From positions 2,232,001 through 2,296,000 of the forward strand of contig CBDFNC010000005.1 in assembly GCA_965249895.1 (NCBI GenBank): a DNA stretch of 64,000 nt, given 5' to 3'. Source of the DNA: CBDFNC01 sp965249895 (GTDB lineage: Bacteria; Pseudomonadota; Gammaproteobacteria; Enterobacterales; CBDFNC01). The notes under the pieces were generated by a model. The model was not told where the DNA came from and did not search any database. It saw only the letters and a list, made by a program, of their open reading frames with translations. This document shows positions 1 to 8,645 of this stretch, in pieces (position 1 is the stretch's first letter; the number at the start of each line of letters is the position of its first letter). The position numbers were made by a program, and so were the translations under genes.

Positions 1-1
1 T

Positions 2-574
2 ATTCGCTATTCGACACGCAGAATTGGCCAGGCTTTTAACGAGTCTGACAGTATGGAGCAGTGCTCGTCGGACGCCCAGATCCTGCGTTTAGGCCACCAG
101 GAATCCGTCGACTTTTGGTTATCCGACTTGGTCAACAACCCCCTGGCATCGGCCACAGACAGATTGTTGGCTGAAGCTCAGGCATTGGAATTGATCGCAC
201 GCTGGATGGGACCCAGCATTCCTGCGTCCACCAGCAATACAGCTGGGATCTCAGAACCAGAGCGTTGCCGGCTGCAGCATATAGTGGAACGCTTAACCAG
301 CGACCTTGCTCACTCCCCCTCTCTGGATGAACTCGCAGATCTCGCTCAAATGAGCCACACGAAACTGAACCGTTACTTTAAAAAAACCTATGGCTCGACC
401 GTGTTTAGTTGGCTGCGTGACTACCGACTAGAGCGCGCAAGGCTGTATTTAAAAGATAACAAGCGCAGCATCACACATATCGCATTCCAGTGCGGATTTA
501 GCAGCGCGAGCCATTTTGCCCAAGCGTTTAAAAAACGTTATGCCTGCTCGCCTGCAGAATTCAGACAACAGTAA
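2..574 (+). CDS. AraC-family transcriptional regulator (5' end outside window)
   Basis: The reading frame is open from base 2 with no stop before the first ATG at 53, so the gene almost certainly begins upstream and only its C-terminal part is visible. The last ~100 residues are a double helix-turn-helix AraC domain: a first HTH around LDELADLAQMSHTKLNRYFK and a second around ITHIAFQCGFSSASHFAQAF, ending with the typical SPAEFRQQ tail. The N-terminal ligand-binding part is not recognisable in what remains. The next gene on the same strand is an MFS exporter about 110 bases downstream. AraC regulators of this kind (PchR/YbtA type) often control siderophore genes, and the region downstream is rich in iron genes; that role is inferred, not shown. 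Confidence 0.85.
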   Translation: MRYSTRRIGQAFNESDSMEQCSSDAQILRLGHQESVDFWLSDLVNNPLASATDRLLAEAQALELIARWMGPSIPASTSNTAGISEPERCRLQHIVERLTSDLAHSPSLDELADLAQMSHTKLNRYFKKTYGSTVFSWLRDYRLERARLYLKDNKRSITHIAFQCGFSSASHFAQAFKKRYACSPAEFRQQ

Positions 575-685
575 CCTTTTGCGTTAGTAATTTGTTCTTC
601 AGCTGTTCGCCAAATGGCAGAGGTTCAAGAAAAAAACGGTTATTTTCTCGCATATCCGATAGAGCAGGGAAACAAAGGTTAACCT

Positions 686-1936
686 ATGACCAAGCAGAAC
701 AAGAATACGCCAAAACAAATATCCAATTTTTCCTTTTTTATTCTATTCAGTGCGCTGATAACCAATGCACTGGGCCACTCCTTCTTTATGATCACTTTTC
801 CATCTCTGGGGCGAGAAATGGGGATCGAGGATATACAGGCAGGTCTTGTGCTCAGCTTGTCCGCACTCGTTATTACCTTTTCAGCTCCTTTTTGGGGCAG
901 GGTTTGCGAACGCCACGGCCGACGAAAGGTGATATTTATCGGCCTTCTCGCTCCCGGGATCTGCCTTCTAGTTATAGGAGGGATCATCAAGCTGCGACTC
1001 GAGTTGATACTCTCAGTGCATAGCGTCCTGATGTTACTCCTGTTATCACGAACACTCCATTCCGCACTCGCTGGCGGTATGATGCCGGGAGCTCAAGCAT
1101 TTATTGCCGACGTAACCTCGACGCAGCAACGAGCCAAGGGTATGGGGATGATAGGGGCCGCATTTGGCATAGGCACTATTTTGGGTGGTATGCTGGCAAT
1201 GAATTTAGGCAGCACCCATGCACTGCTTGGTTTTGTTGTTATTTCCTTTTTGTTAGCCATCACATCCATGGCTGTATGGGTAAAATTTCCCGAGTCAAAA
1301 CACATTTACCCTAGAGAATTAACCCACACCTCTCCACTACCGTATAAAAAGCTCTGGCCATTCCTTGCTGTTACCTTACTTGGCCTCACGGTTTATAGCT
1401 TACTGCAACAAGTCACGGCCTGGCGCTTGCAAGATAGCTTCGGGTTTTCTTCCGACCAGTCAATCCGCTTCAGTGGCGCTATGATGATGGTGACTATGGC
1501 GGTAATGATCATCACCCAAGGCTTAGTGGTCAGGCAGCTAAGCTGGACGCCAAAAAAACTAATCCGTATCGGTGCCAGCATCGCGCTGCTCGCTATGCTA
1601 TTGGCGACCCTGACGTCGAAAATCCCCCTGTTAATGTTCGCTATGGCAGGCTTAGGTGCTGGCCTTGGGCTTTTACTTCCCGGCAATCTGGCAGCATTGA
1701 GCTTACGAGTTGGAAAAAATGAGCAGGCCAGAGTCGCTGGCATCAACGGTATGAGCCAGGGGTTAGGTCTGGCCTTAGGTCCTGCGCTTGGTGCAAGCTT
1801 ACACCAGCTATCTCCACAACTTCCCTACGCCCTGGCTGCCTGTATTTTTTTAGTCATTTTTATGCTGATTTTAAATAATAACAAGCAGGCGCAAGCAGCT
1901 AAGGTTAGCAAATTACCAAGGCAACAAAACCCGTAA
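686..1936 (+). CDS. MFS transporter, probable exporter (possibly siderophore export)
   Basis: A 416-aa integral membrane protein with about 12 hydrophobic segments and the MFS motif A between TM2 and TM3, seen as GRVCERHGRRKV near residue 75. Length and layout fit drug:H+ antiporter-1 type exporters. A purine-rich AAAGG precedes the ATG. It directly follows an AraC regulator on the same strand, an arrangement common where the regulator responds to a siderophore and the MFS protein exports it. The substrate cannot be read from sequence, so multidrug efflux is equally possible. Confidence 0.85.
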   Translation: MTKQNKNTPKQISNFSFFILFSALITNALGHSFFMITFPSLGREMGIEDIQAGLVLSLSALVITFSAPFWGRVCERHGRRKVIFIGLLAPGICLLVIGGIIKLRLELILSVHSVLMLLLLSRTLHSALAGGMMPGAQAFIADVTSTQQRAKGMGMIGAAFGIGTILGGMLAMNLGSTHALLGFVVISFLLAITSMAVWVKFPESKHIYPRELTHTSPLPYKKLWPFLAVTLLGLTVYSLLQQVTAWRLQDSFGFSSDQSIRFSGAMMMVTMAVMIITQGLVVRQLSWTPKKLIRIGASIALLAMLLATLTSKIPLLMFAMAGLGAGLGLLLPGNLAALSLRVGKNEQARVAGINGMSQGLGLALGPALGASLHQLSPQLPYALAACIFLVIFMLILNNNKQAQAAKVSKLPRQQNP

Positions 1937-2026
1937 TCACCGGCAGACAAAAACTTTTAAAAAGAACTATCAATGCCAGGAACCCATCACACAACGGGAA
2001 TAAGGGTAACAATTGTGGCGATCTTT

Positions 2027-2053
2027 GTGGGAGCAGATGCAATCTGCGAAGCC
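2027..2053 (+). repeat. REP-like palindrome in a 382-bp intergenic gap
   Basis: GTGGGAG is followed by a stem-loop, GCAGAT-GCA-ATCTGC (2033-2047), then GAAGCC. This is the head-plus-hairpin layout of REP elements, resembling the Pseudomonas GTGGGAG...GCGAA type. Only one copy was noticed here. The rest of 1937-2318 holds no convincing gene; a 73-codon frame at 1973-2194 spans the hairpin and has no recognisable protein features. Confidence 0.45.
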
Positions 2054-2318
2054 TGTGCCCATAAGGTTCGCCGAACGCGCATCCTTAACATCTCACTCCT
2101 GAGATGGACTCGGCTCTTACCGATCTATCGTGCGCTGTTACCCAGGCTTGACCGGTCCCAAATACCAGCTAACCAGAACATGTATGCGGGATAATAAATA
2201 TGGGTCAACCCTGCTTTTACACATTCTGAACAAGGTTAGGCAACCGCATTACTGCAAGATGAAGCTGTAAGGCCTATTTTTATATTAATAATTCTTTAAT
2301 ACTAATTTAATTTATTTC

Positions 2319-3773
2319 ATGAGCATTAATGCACTGCATGGCACCCAAGAATGGGTTGAGTATATTAGCGAGCATGAGATGCCAGCACTATGTTCTACTG
2401 TGCGCATGCTTGAAGAGATGGCCTGTGATGAATCTGCCTCGCTAGCTAAACTGGGGCAGTCTATCTTGCATGATCATGCGCTGACTTCTCGTATTCTTAA
2501 GGTTGTAAATAGCGTGCTCTACAAAAGAGGCCGCAATGAAGTCACCACAGTAAGCAGAGCGACTATCATCCTGGGCTTTAAAGCCATTAAGCACATTTGT
2601 ATTACTGCCAAGATGCTAGATAGCTTACTGAGAAATAAAAAACTGAGTCCCAATGTCTACCAAAGGTTGCTTGTGCTTTTGGCCCAGTCACTGCATGCGG
2701 GCACCTTATGCCGAAGCATTTTTTCAGACTATCAAAGTGATACTCAAGAAGAGATTTTTATTGCTGCCTTGCTACACCATTTGGGTGAAACAGCCTTTTG
2801 GAGTTCAGGGCAGGAAATAACCAGGACACTGGACGAGAAACTGATTGAGGCAAATGAAGCGCACACGACGGTTATTGTCGTAGAGTGTTTAGGTACTTCA
2901 TTTGACCGCATCAGTCAGGGGTTGGCAAAACACTGGCACCTCGGAAAAGTGGTGGTGTCCTCGTTAGACGAACCTGATTTAAGGTCTAAAGAAATGCAAG
3001 TTCTGGCCTTAGTCGATGACTTGAGTCGGTTGCTAATGGAGCCGGATAAAAACACCACTAAAATAAAGAAATGCATTGAATCTATATCTAAGCTGACCTC
3101 CATATCAGTCGAGGCCCTTGAGAAAAAAATTCAGGAAAGCCAGGCAGAAACATTAACCTTAATCACTTCCCTGGGTGTGCCGCAACTCACCAGTTTAATC
3201 TCGAATTCAAGTGAGACTGAAACGACAAAACAAAGTGAGCACGAATTTCAGCCTGGTGACGATATTTTACAGTTAAAGCTACTGAGGGAATTGACATTTT
3301 TGACCATGGAACCGAACGTGGACGTTAACTCGGTATTGCACACCGCCCTTGAAGGTATATATCGAGGTATAGGTCTGGACACAGTGGTTTTTTTCACTTT
3401 TGACAAGAAGCATACTCAGTTAGTACCCAGGTTTTTCTCTGGCCTTGATGCAGAAGAGGCAAAATCCAGATTCGTGATAGACCTGGGGAGCTCAAGTATT
3501 TTTGACAAAGTGATAGATGAGCTTAGCCCTGCTTGGGTCAACTCGCTGAAAGATCCCATTTGGCAACAGTATGTATCAGTTAAACTAGCTCGCCTGCTGA
3601 GCAGGAAAGGATTCTTCGTTGCCCCTCTTACAGTTGGCAATAATAAGGCTATTGGCGCTATTTATGCGGCCAGGGTTCACAATCCGGAGCCGTTAACTCA
3701 GGACTGTTTCCTTGCGTTTAATCACTTTGTGATACAAACCAATTTGTGTTTAAACAAACTAATGTCTGCCTAA
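2319..3773 (+). CDS. HDOD domain protein with C-terminal GAF-like domain
   Basis: A 484-aa cytoplasmic protein. Residues ~10-215 form an HDOD domain, a catalytically inactive HD-fold relative, with the typical start LCSTVRMLEEMACDESASLAKLGQSI and the segment IFIAALLHHLGETAFW. Residues ~320-480 look like a GAF sensory domain (LRELTFLTMEP...VLHTALEGIYRGIGLDTVVFF). Proteins of this architecture in Shewanella and Vibrio are thought to act in signalling, often near c-di-GMP or stress pathways, but no specific role can be assigned. It stands alone in its transcription direction, flanked by long intergenic gaps. Confidence 0.8.
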   Translation: MSINALHGTQEWVEYISEHEMPALCSTVRMLEEMACDESASLAKLGQSILHDHALTSRILKVVNSVLYKRGRNEVTTVSRATIILGFKAIKHICITAKMLDSLLRNKKLSPNVYQRLLVLLAQSLHAGTLCRSIFSDYQSDTQEEIFIAALLHHLGETAFWSSGQEITRTLDEKLIEANEAHTTVIVVECLGTSFDRISQGLAKHWHLGKVVVSSLDEPDLRSKEMQVLALVDDLSRLLMEPDKNTTKIKKCIESISKLTSISVEALEKKIQESQAETLTLITSLGVPQLTSLISNSSETETTKQSEHEFQPGDDILQLKLLRELTFLTMEPNVDVNSVLHTALEGIYRGIGLDTVVFFTFDKKHTQLVPRFFSGLDAEEAKSRFVIDLGSSSIFDKVIDELSPAWVNSLKDPIWQQYVSVKLARLLSRKGFFVAPLTVGNNKAIGAIYAARVHNPEPLTQDCFLAFNHFVIQTNLCLNKLMSA

Positions 3774-3830
3774 CACCACAAGCACATATGATTAACCCAG
3801 CATGTAGGACCATAAAGACCCATTTGGTTA

Positions 3831-3862
3831 TTTCTCTCATAGAAGGAGCCGAACATGTTCGC
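3831..3862 (+). repeat. Short dispersed repeat, copy 1 (~32 bp)
   Basis: TTTCTCTCATAGAAGGAGC followed by (C)GAACATGTTCG is nearly identical to a second copy at 39081-39112, with two mismatches. Both copies are intergenic or lie upstream of a likely start codon. The GAACATGTTC core is palindromic. Confidence 0.6.
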
Positions 3863-3969
3863 CGCCCCGGTTCACGCTAACTGCAAAGAGCTAGTCACTC
3901 CAACTAGGTTGGTAAATTTTTTGCCTCCAATTGACGTTTAAAAAAGCAAAAGCCAATCGAACTGACAGT

Positions 3970-4233
3970 TATACCCAAACTACCTGGAAATGCAGATTCA
4001 GAGCTCAGGCAGGATGTCAGAACAAGGCGCAGCGAGCAGGGAATGGCATTCCCTTTTCAAGCGTTGCAACGCAGTGCTGACTTTCTGGCTGAGCTCCCTT
4101 CGGGCCAGACGAGAAGCAACCCTCTTCGGCGTTATAAAACCTTGATGTAGAAGACCAGACCTTCGGCTTTATGCCTTGAACCCGGTCACTTCTCGACTTG
4201 CTGATCCCCGCATTTCCAAGCAGCTTGGGTATA
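3970..4233. mobile_element. MITE-like element, 264 bp, with 24-bp imperfect terminal inverted repeats
   Basis: The left end begins TATACCCAAACTACCTGG and the right end, read in reverse complement, begins TATACCCAAGCTGCTTGG. Over 24 bases there are three mismatches. Inside are smaller palindromes: arms AGGGAATG/CATTCCCT at 4038-4054 and GCGTTGCAACGC at 4061-4072. No transposase frame is present, so it would depend on an enzyme encoded elsewhere. The outermost TATA makes a TA target duplication possible but not provable. The element fills most of the gap between the HDOD gene and the small minus-strand gene. Confidence 0.75.
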
Positions 4234-4284
4234 CATGTTCTCCCTTGTACCGAATAGGGCCGTGACTAACACCAGCTACAGAGG

Positions 4285-4683
4285 CTATAAAACGGCCCGA
4301 CGTACAAAGTCGCTGCGAAAAACCTTAGCCTTGGAGACAACGTCATAGCAAGCATACAGAGCGCAGATATCTTTCAAGGTTCCACGAGCATACTTGAGGC
4401 ATCTGACCCTGAATTGGTAAGGTCGCTGTTTATTCGCCAGTTCGCACAACAGGCGGTTATGCAATTTCTTTAATGCCTGCAAGCAACTTCTGTCATCGCC
4501 ATGCCAGCGGGCTAAACGTACCAGCGCCATGCTCGCCTCGTGAAATGATGCCAATTCATCTAAGCCGCCATTTTCACGGCTCAGGGCCGCTTCAGCCATA
4601 AAGAAATCCACCACGGCATCCTGAACTTTATGTGTGTACCCTTGAATGCATGAATCTAACCAGGCATTAATAGATAATTGCAT
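4285..4683 (-). CDS. Uncharacterised 132-aa protein behind a perfect Fur box
   Basis: I do not recognise this family. The product is predicted soluble and mostly helical, with no signal peptide or membrane segment. Visible features are an acidic N-terminal half (VQDAVVDFFMAEAALSRENGG), five scattered cysteines and a basic C-terminus. The start ATG lies 34 bases from a perfect 7-1-7 Fur box (4717-4731), and the gene is divergent from the Fur-box-preceded nrdAB-redoxin operon. Iron-repressed expression is therefore likely. A partner role in iron starvation or in the adjacent reductase system is inference from position only. Confidence 0.65.
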   Translation of the reverse strand: MQLSINAWLDSCIQGYTHKVQDAVVDFFMAEAALSRENGGLDELASFHEASMALVRLARWHGDDRSCLQALKKLHNRLLCELANKQRPYQFRVRCLKYARGTLKDICALYACYDVVSKAKVFRSDFVRRAVL

Positions 4684-4716
4684 TGTTTAATCACAAGAAT
4701 TAATACAGATACCAAA

Positions 4717-4731
4717 TGATAATAATTATCA
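4717..4731. promoter_or_regulatory. Fur box upstream of the 132-aa gene
   Basis: TGATAATAATTATCA matches the 15-bp 7-1-7 Fur consensus (TGATAATNATTATCA) at every position. It is centred about 40 bases upstream of the minus-strand start at 4683, as expected for promoter occlusion by Fur-Fe(II). Confidence 0.85.
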
Positions 4732-4932
4732 CTTACGGTTAATATAACCCTCTCCCTTAAACGTGATGCAGATCACAAAACCAGAATGCCGACCATTTAT
4801 TTACTCATTTATTAACAGCTTTCATTTCAGCTAGTTAGCTCTAGGCTAATTTTTTTATTTTCGCTTCTTCACCTTATCTCATGGCTGTTTCCGGAAAAAT
4901 TCGCAGTGCCTAACAAAGTAAAAAATATTCAT

Positions 4933-4947
4933 TGATAATAATTATCA
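4933..4947. promoter_or_regulatory. Fur box upstream of nrdA
   Basis: TGATAATAATTATCA is again a perfect 7-1-7 Fur palindrome, 58 bases before the nrdA ATG at 5006. The identical 15-mer occurs at 4717-4731, so the divergent region carries one operator for each direction. Confidence 0.85.
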
Positions 4948-5005
4948 GTTACATTAAAAACACTATATATGGGCACGCGAGTGCGATATTGGACTACATA
5001 TAGAT

Positions 5006-7279
5006 ATGTTTGTAATAAAAAGAGATTCAAGAACGGAAAAAGTCAGCCTGGACAAGGTCACTATAAGAATTGAAAATCTCTCTGAAGACTTAAAGGTAGA
5101 CCCGATAAAGGTAGCTCAAAAGGTAGTTGCCGGACTCTATGATGGGATACGGGTTACAGAGATCGATAACTTTGTCGCAGAAATTAGCGCCACCTTGGCC
5201 AGCGAGCACCCTCACTATGCCGATCTGGCTGCCCGTGTACTGGTGAGCTCACTGCAAAAAGAGACCCAAGGATTTCAATGGGCTACCAGACAACTGAGCG
5301 ATATTGGATTACTCAATCCAGACTATGTCAGTAAAACTCAACAATACGCCCAATCGTTGGACGCTATTATTGATTACCAGAGAGACTATCAATTTGACTA
5401 TTTCGGATATAAAACCCTGGAGCGCTCTTACCTGCTTAAGGTAGACGGTAAAATTGTAGAACGCCCACAGGACATGTATCTAAGGGTAGCCTTGGCGGTC
5501 GCAGGTATCTCTGGTACGGATAAAGATACCGACATTCAGGAGGTTAAGGAGTTATACGACTTACTCAGCCAGGGGTATTACAGTCACGCCACTCCCACTT
5601 TGTTTAATGCCGGTTGTAAAATGCAACAGCTGTCTAGCTGCTTCTTATTGGCCATGGAAGACGATTCCATCGAAGGGATTTACAGCACCCTAAAAGATTG
5701 CGCAAAGATCTCCAAATCCGCCGGCGGCATCGGCTTACATATACACAATATCAGATCATCCGGCGCCCCGATCCTGGGCACCAATGGCATCTCCAACGGC
5801 ATTATACCTATGCTCAAGGTATTCAATGAAACGGCACGTTACGTCGACCAGGGCGGCGGCAAACGAAAAGGCAGCTTCGCCGTGTACCTTGAACCCTGGC
5901 ACGGGGATATTGAAGCCTTTTTAGAGCTGAAAAAGAACACAGGTAAAGAGGAGTTCAGGGCCAGGGATCTGTTTTTGGCACTCTGGATCCCTGACCTCTT
6001 TATGCAGCGAGTCAAAGACGATAAAGACTGGACCCTGTTTAGTGAAAATACTGCGCCTGGTTTGTCGGATAGCCTCGGAGAGGACTTTGTCCGCTTATAC
6101 GAAAGCTACGAAGCCCAGGGATTAGGCGTTAAAACCATCAAAGCCCGCCAGCTTATGACCAGGATCATCGAGTCCCAGGCGGAAACAGGGGTGCCTTATA
6201 TGTTGTATAAGGATGCCTGCAACCGAAAATCCAATCAACAGAACCTCGGGGTGATTAAATCCAGTAACCTATGCGCCGAGATCCTTGAAGTGTCCACAGC
6301 AAAGGAAACCGCGGCCTGCAATCTGGCTTCTATAGCCCTACCCAAATTTGTGAAAGACGGCCAGTTCGATTTCGATAAACTACACCAGGTTACCCAGATA
6401 GCGATTAAAAATCTGGACAGAGTGATAGACGTCAACTTCTGCCCTACGGAAAAAATTTCGGAGTCCAACCATGCCCATCGCCCTGTCGGGTTAGGCATCC
6501 AGGGACTTGCAGATGTGTTCTTCGAACTGAAGCTGGCATTTGAAAGCGAACAAGCCGCCAAACTGAACCTGCAAATAGCTGAAACTATGTACCACGCCGC
6601 ACTGAGTGCTTCCACCCGGCTGGCAAAACAATATGGCCCATACCTAAGCTATGATGGCTCTCCCGCAAGCCAGGGCCAGCTGCAGTTTGATTTGTGGCAG
6701 CATACTCCATCCATGCAATGGGACTGGAAAGAGCTGAAAGCCAAAATAGCGAAACAGGGGCTGAGAAACTCCTTGCTTATCGCCCATATGCCAACAGCCT
6801 CCACCGCTCAGATCCTGGGTAATACCGAAGCCTTCGAGGCTCAAACCAGCAATATGTATAAACGCCAAACCCTGTCCGGAGAATTTATTCTGGTGAACCG
6901 CTACCTGGTTGCAACACTGGAGCAGCAAGGCCTGTGGAACCAGAAAATACGCGACAGCATTATTCGTAACAACGGTTCAATTGCGAAAATTAGTCAAATA
7001 TCCGAACAAACAAAGTCGATTTTTAAAACCGTCTGGGAAATATCCCAACGCACAATTATCGATATGGCTGCTGCCCGCGGCCCTTTTGTTTGCCAGTCAC
7101 AAAGTATGAACCTCTGGCTGGCGACCCCCACATTTGCCCAAATCAACGCGATGCATTTTTATGCCTGGCAGCAGGGGTTAAAAACCGGCATGTATTACCT
7201 ACGCAGTAAACCGTCCGCTAACGCAGTCAAAGTGACCATTCCCTACCAGGACGAAGACTGTGATAACTGCGGCGCTTAA
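5006..7279 (+). CDS. nrdA: Ribonucleoside-diphosphate reductase, large (alpha) subunit, class I
   Basis: A 757-aa catalytic subunit that reduces ribonucleoside diphosphates to deoxy forms. Residues 1-~90 are an ATP-cone, so dATP feedback is likely. The active site is complete: C212 (LSSCFL), N421-C423-E425 (NLCAEI) and C438 (AACNLAS). The paired radical-path tyrosines are in GMYYLRS near the end, and the C-terminal thiol pair is C752/C755 (CDNCGA). The sequence style (QGGGKRKGSFAVYLEPWHGD) is like the eukaryotic/viral-type class I large subunit. It heads a three-gene operon with nrdB (39 bases downstream) and a CPQC redoxin. The perfect Fur box upstream suggests induction by iron limitation, unlike a housekeeping nrdAB. 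Confidence 0.97.
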   Translation: MFVIKRDSRTEKVSLDKVTIRIENLSEDLKVDPIKVAQKVVAGLYDGIRVTEIDNFVAEISATLASEHPHYADLAARVLVSSLQKETQGFQWATRQLSDIGLLNPDYVSKTQQYAQSLDAIIDYQRDYQFDYFGYKTLERSYLLKVDGKIVERPQDMYLRVALAVAGISGTDKDTDIQEVKELYDLLSQGYYSHATPTLFNAGCKMQQLSSCFLLAMEDDSIEGIYSTLKDCAKISKSAGGIGLHIHNIRSSGAPILGTNGISNGIIPMLKVFNETARYVDQGGGKRKGSFAVYLEPWHGDIEAFLELKKNTGKEEFRARDLFLALWIPDLFMQRVKDDKDWTLFSENTAPGLSDSLGEDFVRLYESYEAQGLGVKTIKARQLMTRIIESQAETGVPYMLYKDACNRKSNQQNLGVIKSSNLCAEILEVSTAKETAACNLASIALPKFVKDGQFDFDKLHQVTQIAIKNLDRVIDVNFCPTEKISESNHAHRPVGLGIQGLADVFFELKLAFESEQAAKLNLQIAETMYHAALSASTRLAKQYGPYLSYDGSPASQGQLQFDLWQHTPSMQWDWKELKAKIAKQGLRNSLLIAHMPTASTAQILGNTEAFEAQTSNMYKRQTLSGEFILVNRYLVATLEQQGLWNQKIRDSIIRNNGSIAKISQISEQTKSIFKTVWEISQRTIIDMAAARGPFVCQSQSMNLWLATPTFAQINAMHFYAWQQGLKTGMYYLRSKPSANAVKVTIPYQDEDCDNCGA

Positions 7280-7318
7280 GAGCCGAGCTCACCAAGATTT
7301 ATTATCTAAGGATTGATC

Positions 7319-8251
7319 ATGATAGTTAAAAATAAATTCAGCCTGTTTCCAATCCAATATCAGGAAATTTGGGACGCCTATAAAACCCACGAGGCCGCTA
7401 TCTGGACCACTGAAGAGCTCGACTTCGCCCAGGACTTGCCTGATTTGGCCAAGCTGACTGACAGTGAAAAGCACTTTATCCACCATGTACTGGCTTTTTT
7501 CGCTCAAAGCGAAGGAATGATCAATGAAAACTTGCTGACGCGATTTTACCGTGATATTGAAATTGCCGAAGTACGCTGTTTTCTGGCGTTGCAATCCTTT
7601 AACGAAGTTATCCATGCCGAAACATATGCCTTACAGCTGGAAACCTATATTCCCGATGTGGCACAAAGAGAGCGCTTATTTAACGCTATCGACACGGTTC
7701 CTACGGTAAAGAAAAAAGCCCAATGGGTGATGCGCTGGATAGACAGTAAAGATGATCTTGCTATTCGCCTGGTCGCCTTTGGTTTAGTGGAAGGGCTATT
7801 TTTTGCCGGCAGCTTTTGCGCCATTTATTACTTCAGAAAACGTGGTCTGTTGGCGGGTCTGGCTGCCAGTAATGACTTAATCGCCCGTGATGAAGGGTTA
7901 CATTTCAGCTTTTCCGCATTGCTCTATAAAACCCTGACACCCGGTCAGATCAGTCAACAGGAGTTTCAACAGATCTGCCAAGAAGCTGTCGCCATCGAGA
8001 AGGAGTTTGTCACCGAGGCGCTGCCTGTGGATCTTATCGGAATGAATTCACAGCTTATGGGCCAATATATCGAACACACATGTGACGTGATTGCCGGATT
8101 ATTTGGCTTTGACGCCGTATTTAACTCGGACAATCCTTTCGACTTTATGCGCCTGCTGGATATGGAAGGAAAAACCAACTTCTTCGAAAAACGGGTAACC
8201 GAATACCAGCGCCCCACAGACAGAGAGTTGGCCTTTGATGCTGAATTTTAA
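7319..8251 (+). CDS. nrdB: Ribonucleoside-diphosphate reductase, small (beta) subunit, class I
   Basis: A 310-aa beta subunit housing the dimetal/tyrosyl radical cofactor. I place the start at ATG 7319, with AAGG about 8 bases upstream; an in-frame TTG at 7313 is less likely. Expected metal ligands are all present: D35 (EELD), E96 and H99 (NEVIH), E158 (VEGLFF), E192 and H195 (DEGLH). Y103, four residues after H99, matches the radical tyrosine. It is short for the family (E. coli NrdB is about 375 aa) and resembles the eukaryotic-like R2 branch. No NrdI flavodoxin gene accompanies it, so the metal in vivo (Fe or other) cannot be predicted. It is co-transcribed with nrdA under a Fur box. Confidence 0.95.
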   Translation: MIVKNKFSLFPIQYQEIWDAYKTHEAAIWTTEELDFAQDLPDLAKLTDSEKHFIHHVLAFFAQSEGMINENLLTRFYRDIEIAEVRCFLALQSFNEVIHAETYALQLETYIPDVAQRERLFNAIDTVPTVKKKAQWVMRWIDSKDDLAIRLVAFGLVEGLFFAGSFCAIYYFRKRGLLAGLAASNDLIARDEGLHFSFSALLYKTLTPGQISQQEFQQICQEAVAIEKEFVTEALPVDLIGMNSQLMGQYIEHTCDVIAGLFGFDAVFNSDNPFDFMRLLDMEGKTNFFEKRVTEYQRPTDRELAFDAEF

Positions 8252-8272
8252 GACATTCGAGGGAGATAAATA

Positions 8273-8515
8273 ATGCAGATAAAAATGTACAGTAAAGACA
8301 ACTGCCCGCAATGTGATTCCGCATTTTTTTGGTTAAAACAGCAAGGACTGACTATGGAAAGGGTAAAGCTAGGATTGGACTTTAATACCGAGCAACTATT
8401 TAGCATTTTCCCCCAGGCAAAAAGCTATCCACTATTTGAATTGAACGACCAAGCTGTAGGTAATTTTGACCAGCTAAAGCAGCATATTGCGTTTGAAACT
8501 ACGGCCGAATTTTAA
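8273..8515 (+). CDS. Glutaredoxin/NrdH-like thiol-disulfide redoxin
   Basis: An 80-aa single-domain redoxin with the active-site pair C11-P-Q-C14 (NCPQCDSAFFW) and a likely cis-Pro region at AKSYPLFEL. It begins 21 bases after nrdB with a GGGAG ribosome site, so it is the last gene of the nrd operon. It most likely re-reduces the C-terminal cysteine pair of NrdA after each turnover. Whether it is fed by glutathione or thioredoxin reductase cannot be decided from sequence. Confidence 0.85.
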   Translation: MQIKMYSKDNCPQCDSAFFWLKQQGLTMERVKLGLDFNTEQLFSIFPQAKSYPLFELNDQAVGNFDQLKQHIAFETTAEF

Positions 8516-8520
8516 TCTCG

Positions 8521-8645
8521 ACTGCCAGGTAAGCGATCAGTACTCTTGTCACTTTCAGCTTGCCTGGCAATCCAGAGTCATTTAACGAACTCGGTGACCG
8601 TGGTTAAACCTCTGGATTCAGCGTGTCGGGCCACTGCCTGTGGGG
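8521..8645. repeat. Decayed copy of the window's dispersed repeat family; hairpin after nrd operon
   Basis: The segment from CAGCTTGCCTGGCAATCCAG onward, through AACTCGG, CGTGGTTAAACC and CTGGATTC to GTGTCGGGCCA, aligns piecewise with the MITE copies at 49218-49500 and 52274-52499. The first part also forms an inverted repeat, TGCCAGGTAAGC (8523-8534) with GCTTGCCTGGCA (8558-8569), one mismatch, just downstream of the redoxin stop. The remainder of the gap to 9127 contains no convincing gene. Confidence 0.5.

Noticed and set aside
592..1023. A 143-codon plus-strand frame overlapping the MFS gene
   Set aside because: It overlaps the well-supported MFS exporter in another frame, is rich in Arg/Ser and has no family features.
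1973..2194. A 73-codon frame between the MFS and HDOD genes
   Set aside because: It reads through the REP-like hairpin and the residues look like translated non-coding DNA.
5006..8515. Considered as a class Ib (nrdEF) system because of Fur control
   Set aside because: No NrdI is present, NrdA has an N-terminal ATP-cone, and the subunits resemble the eukaryotic-like class Ia branch.
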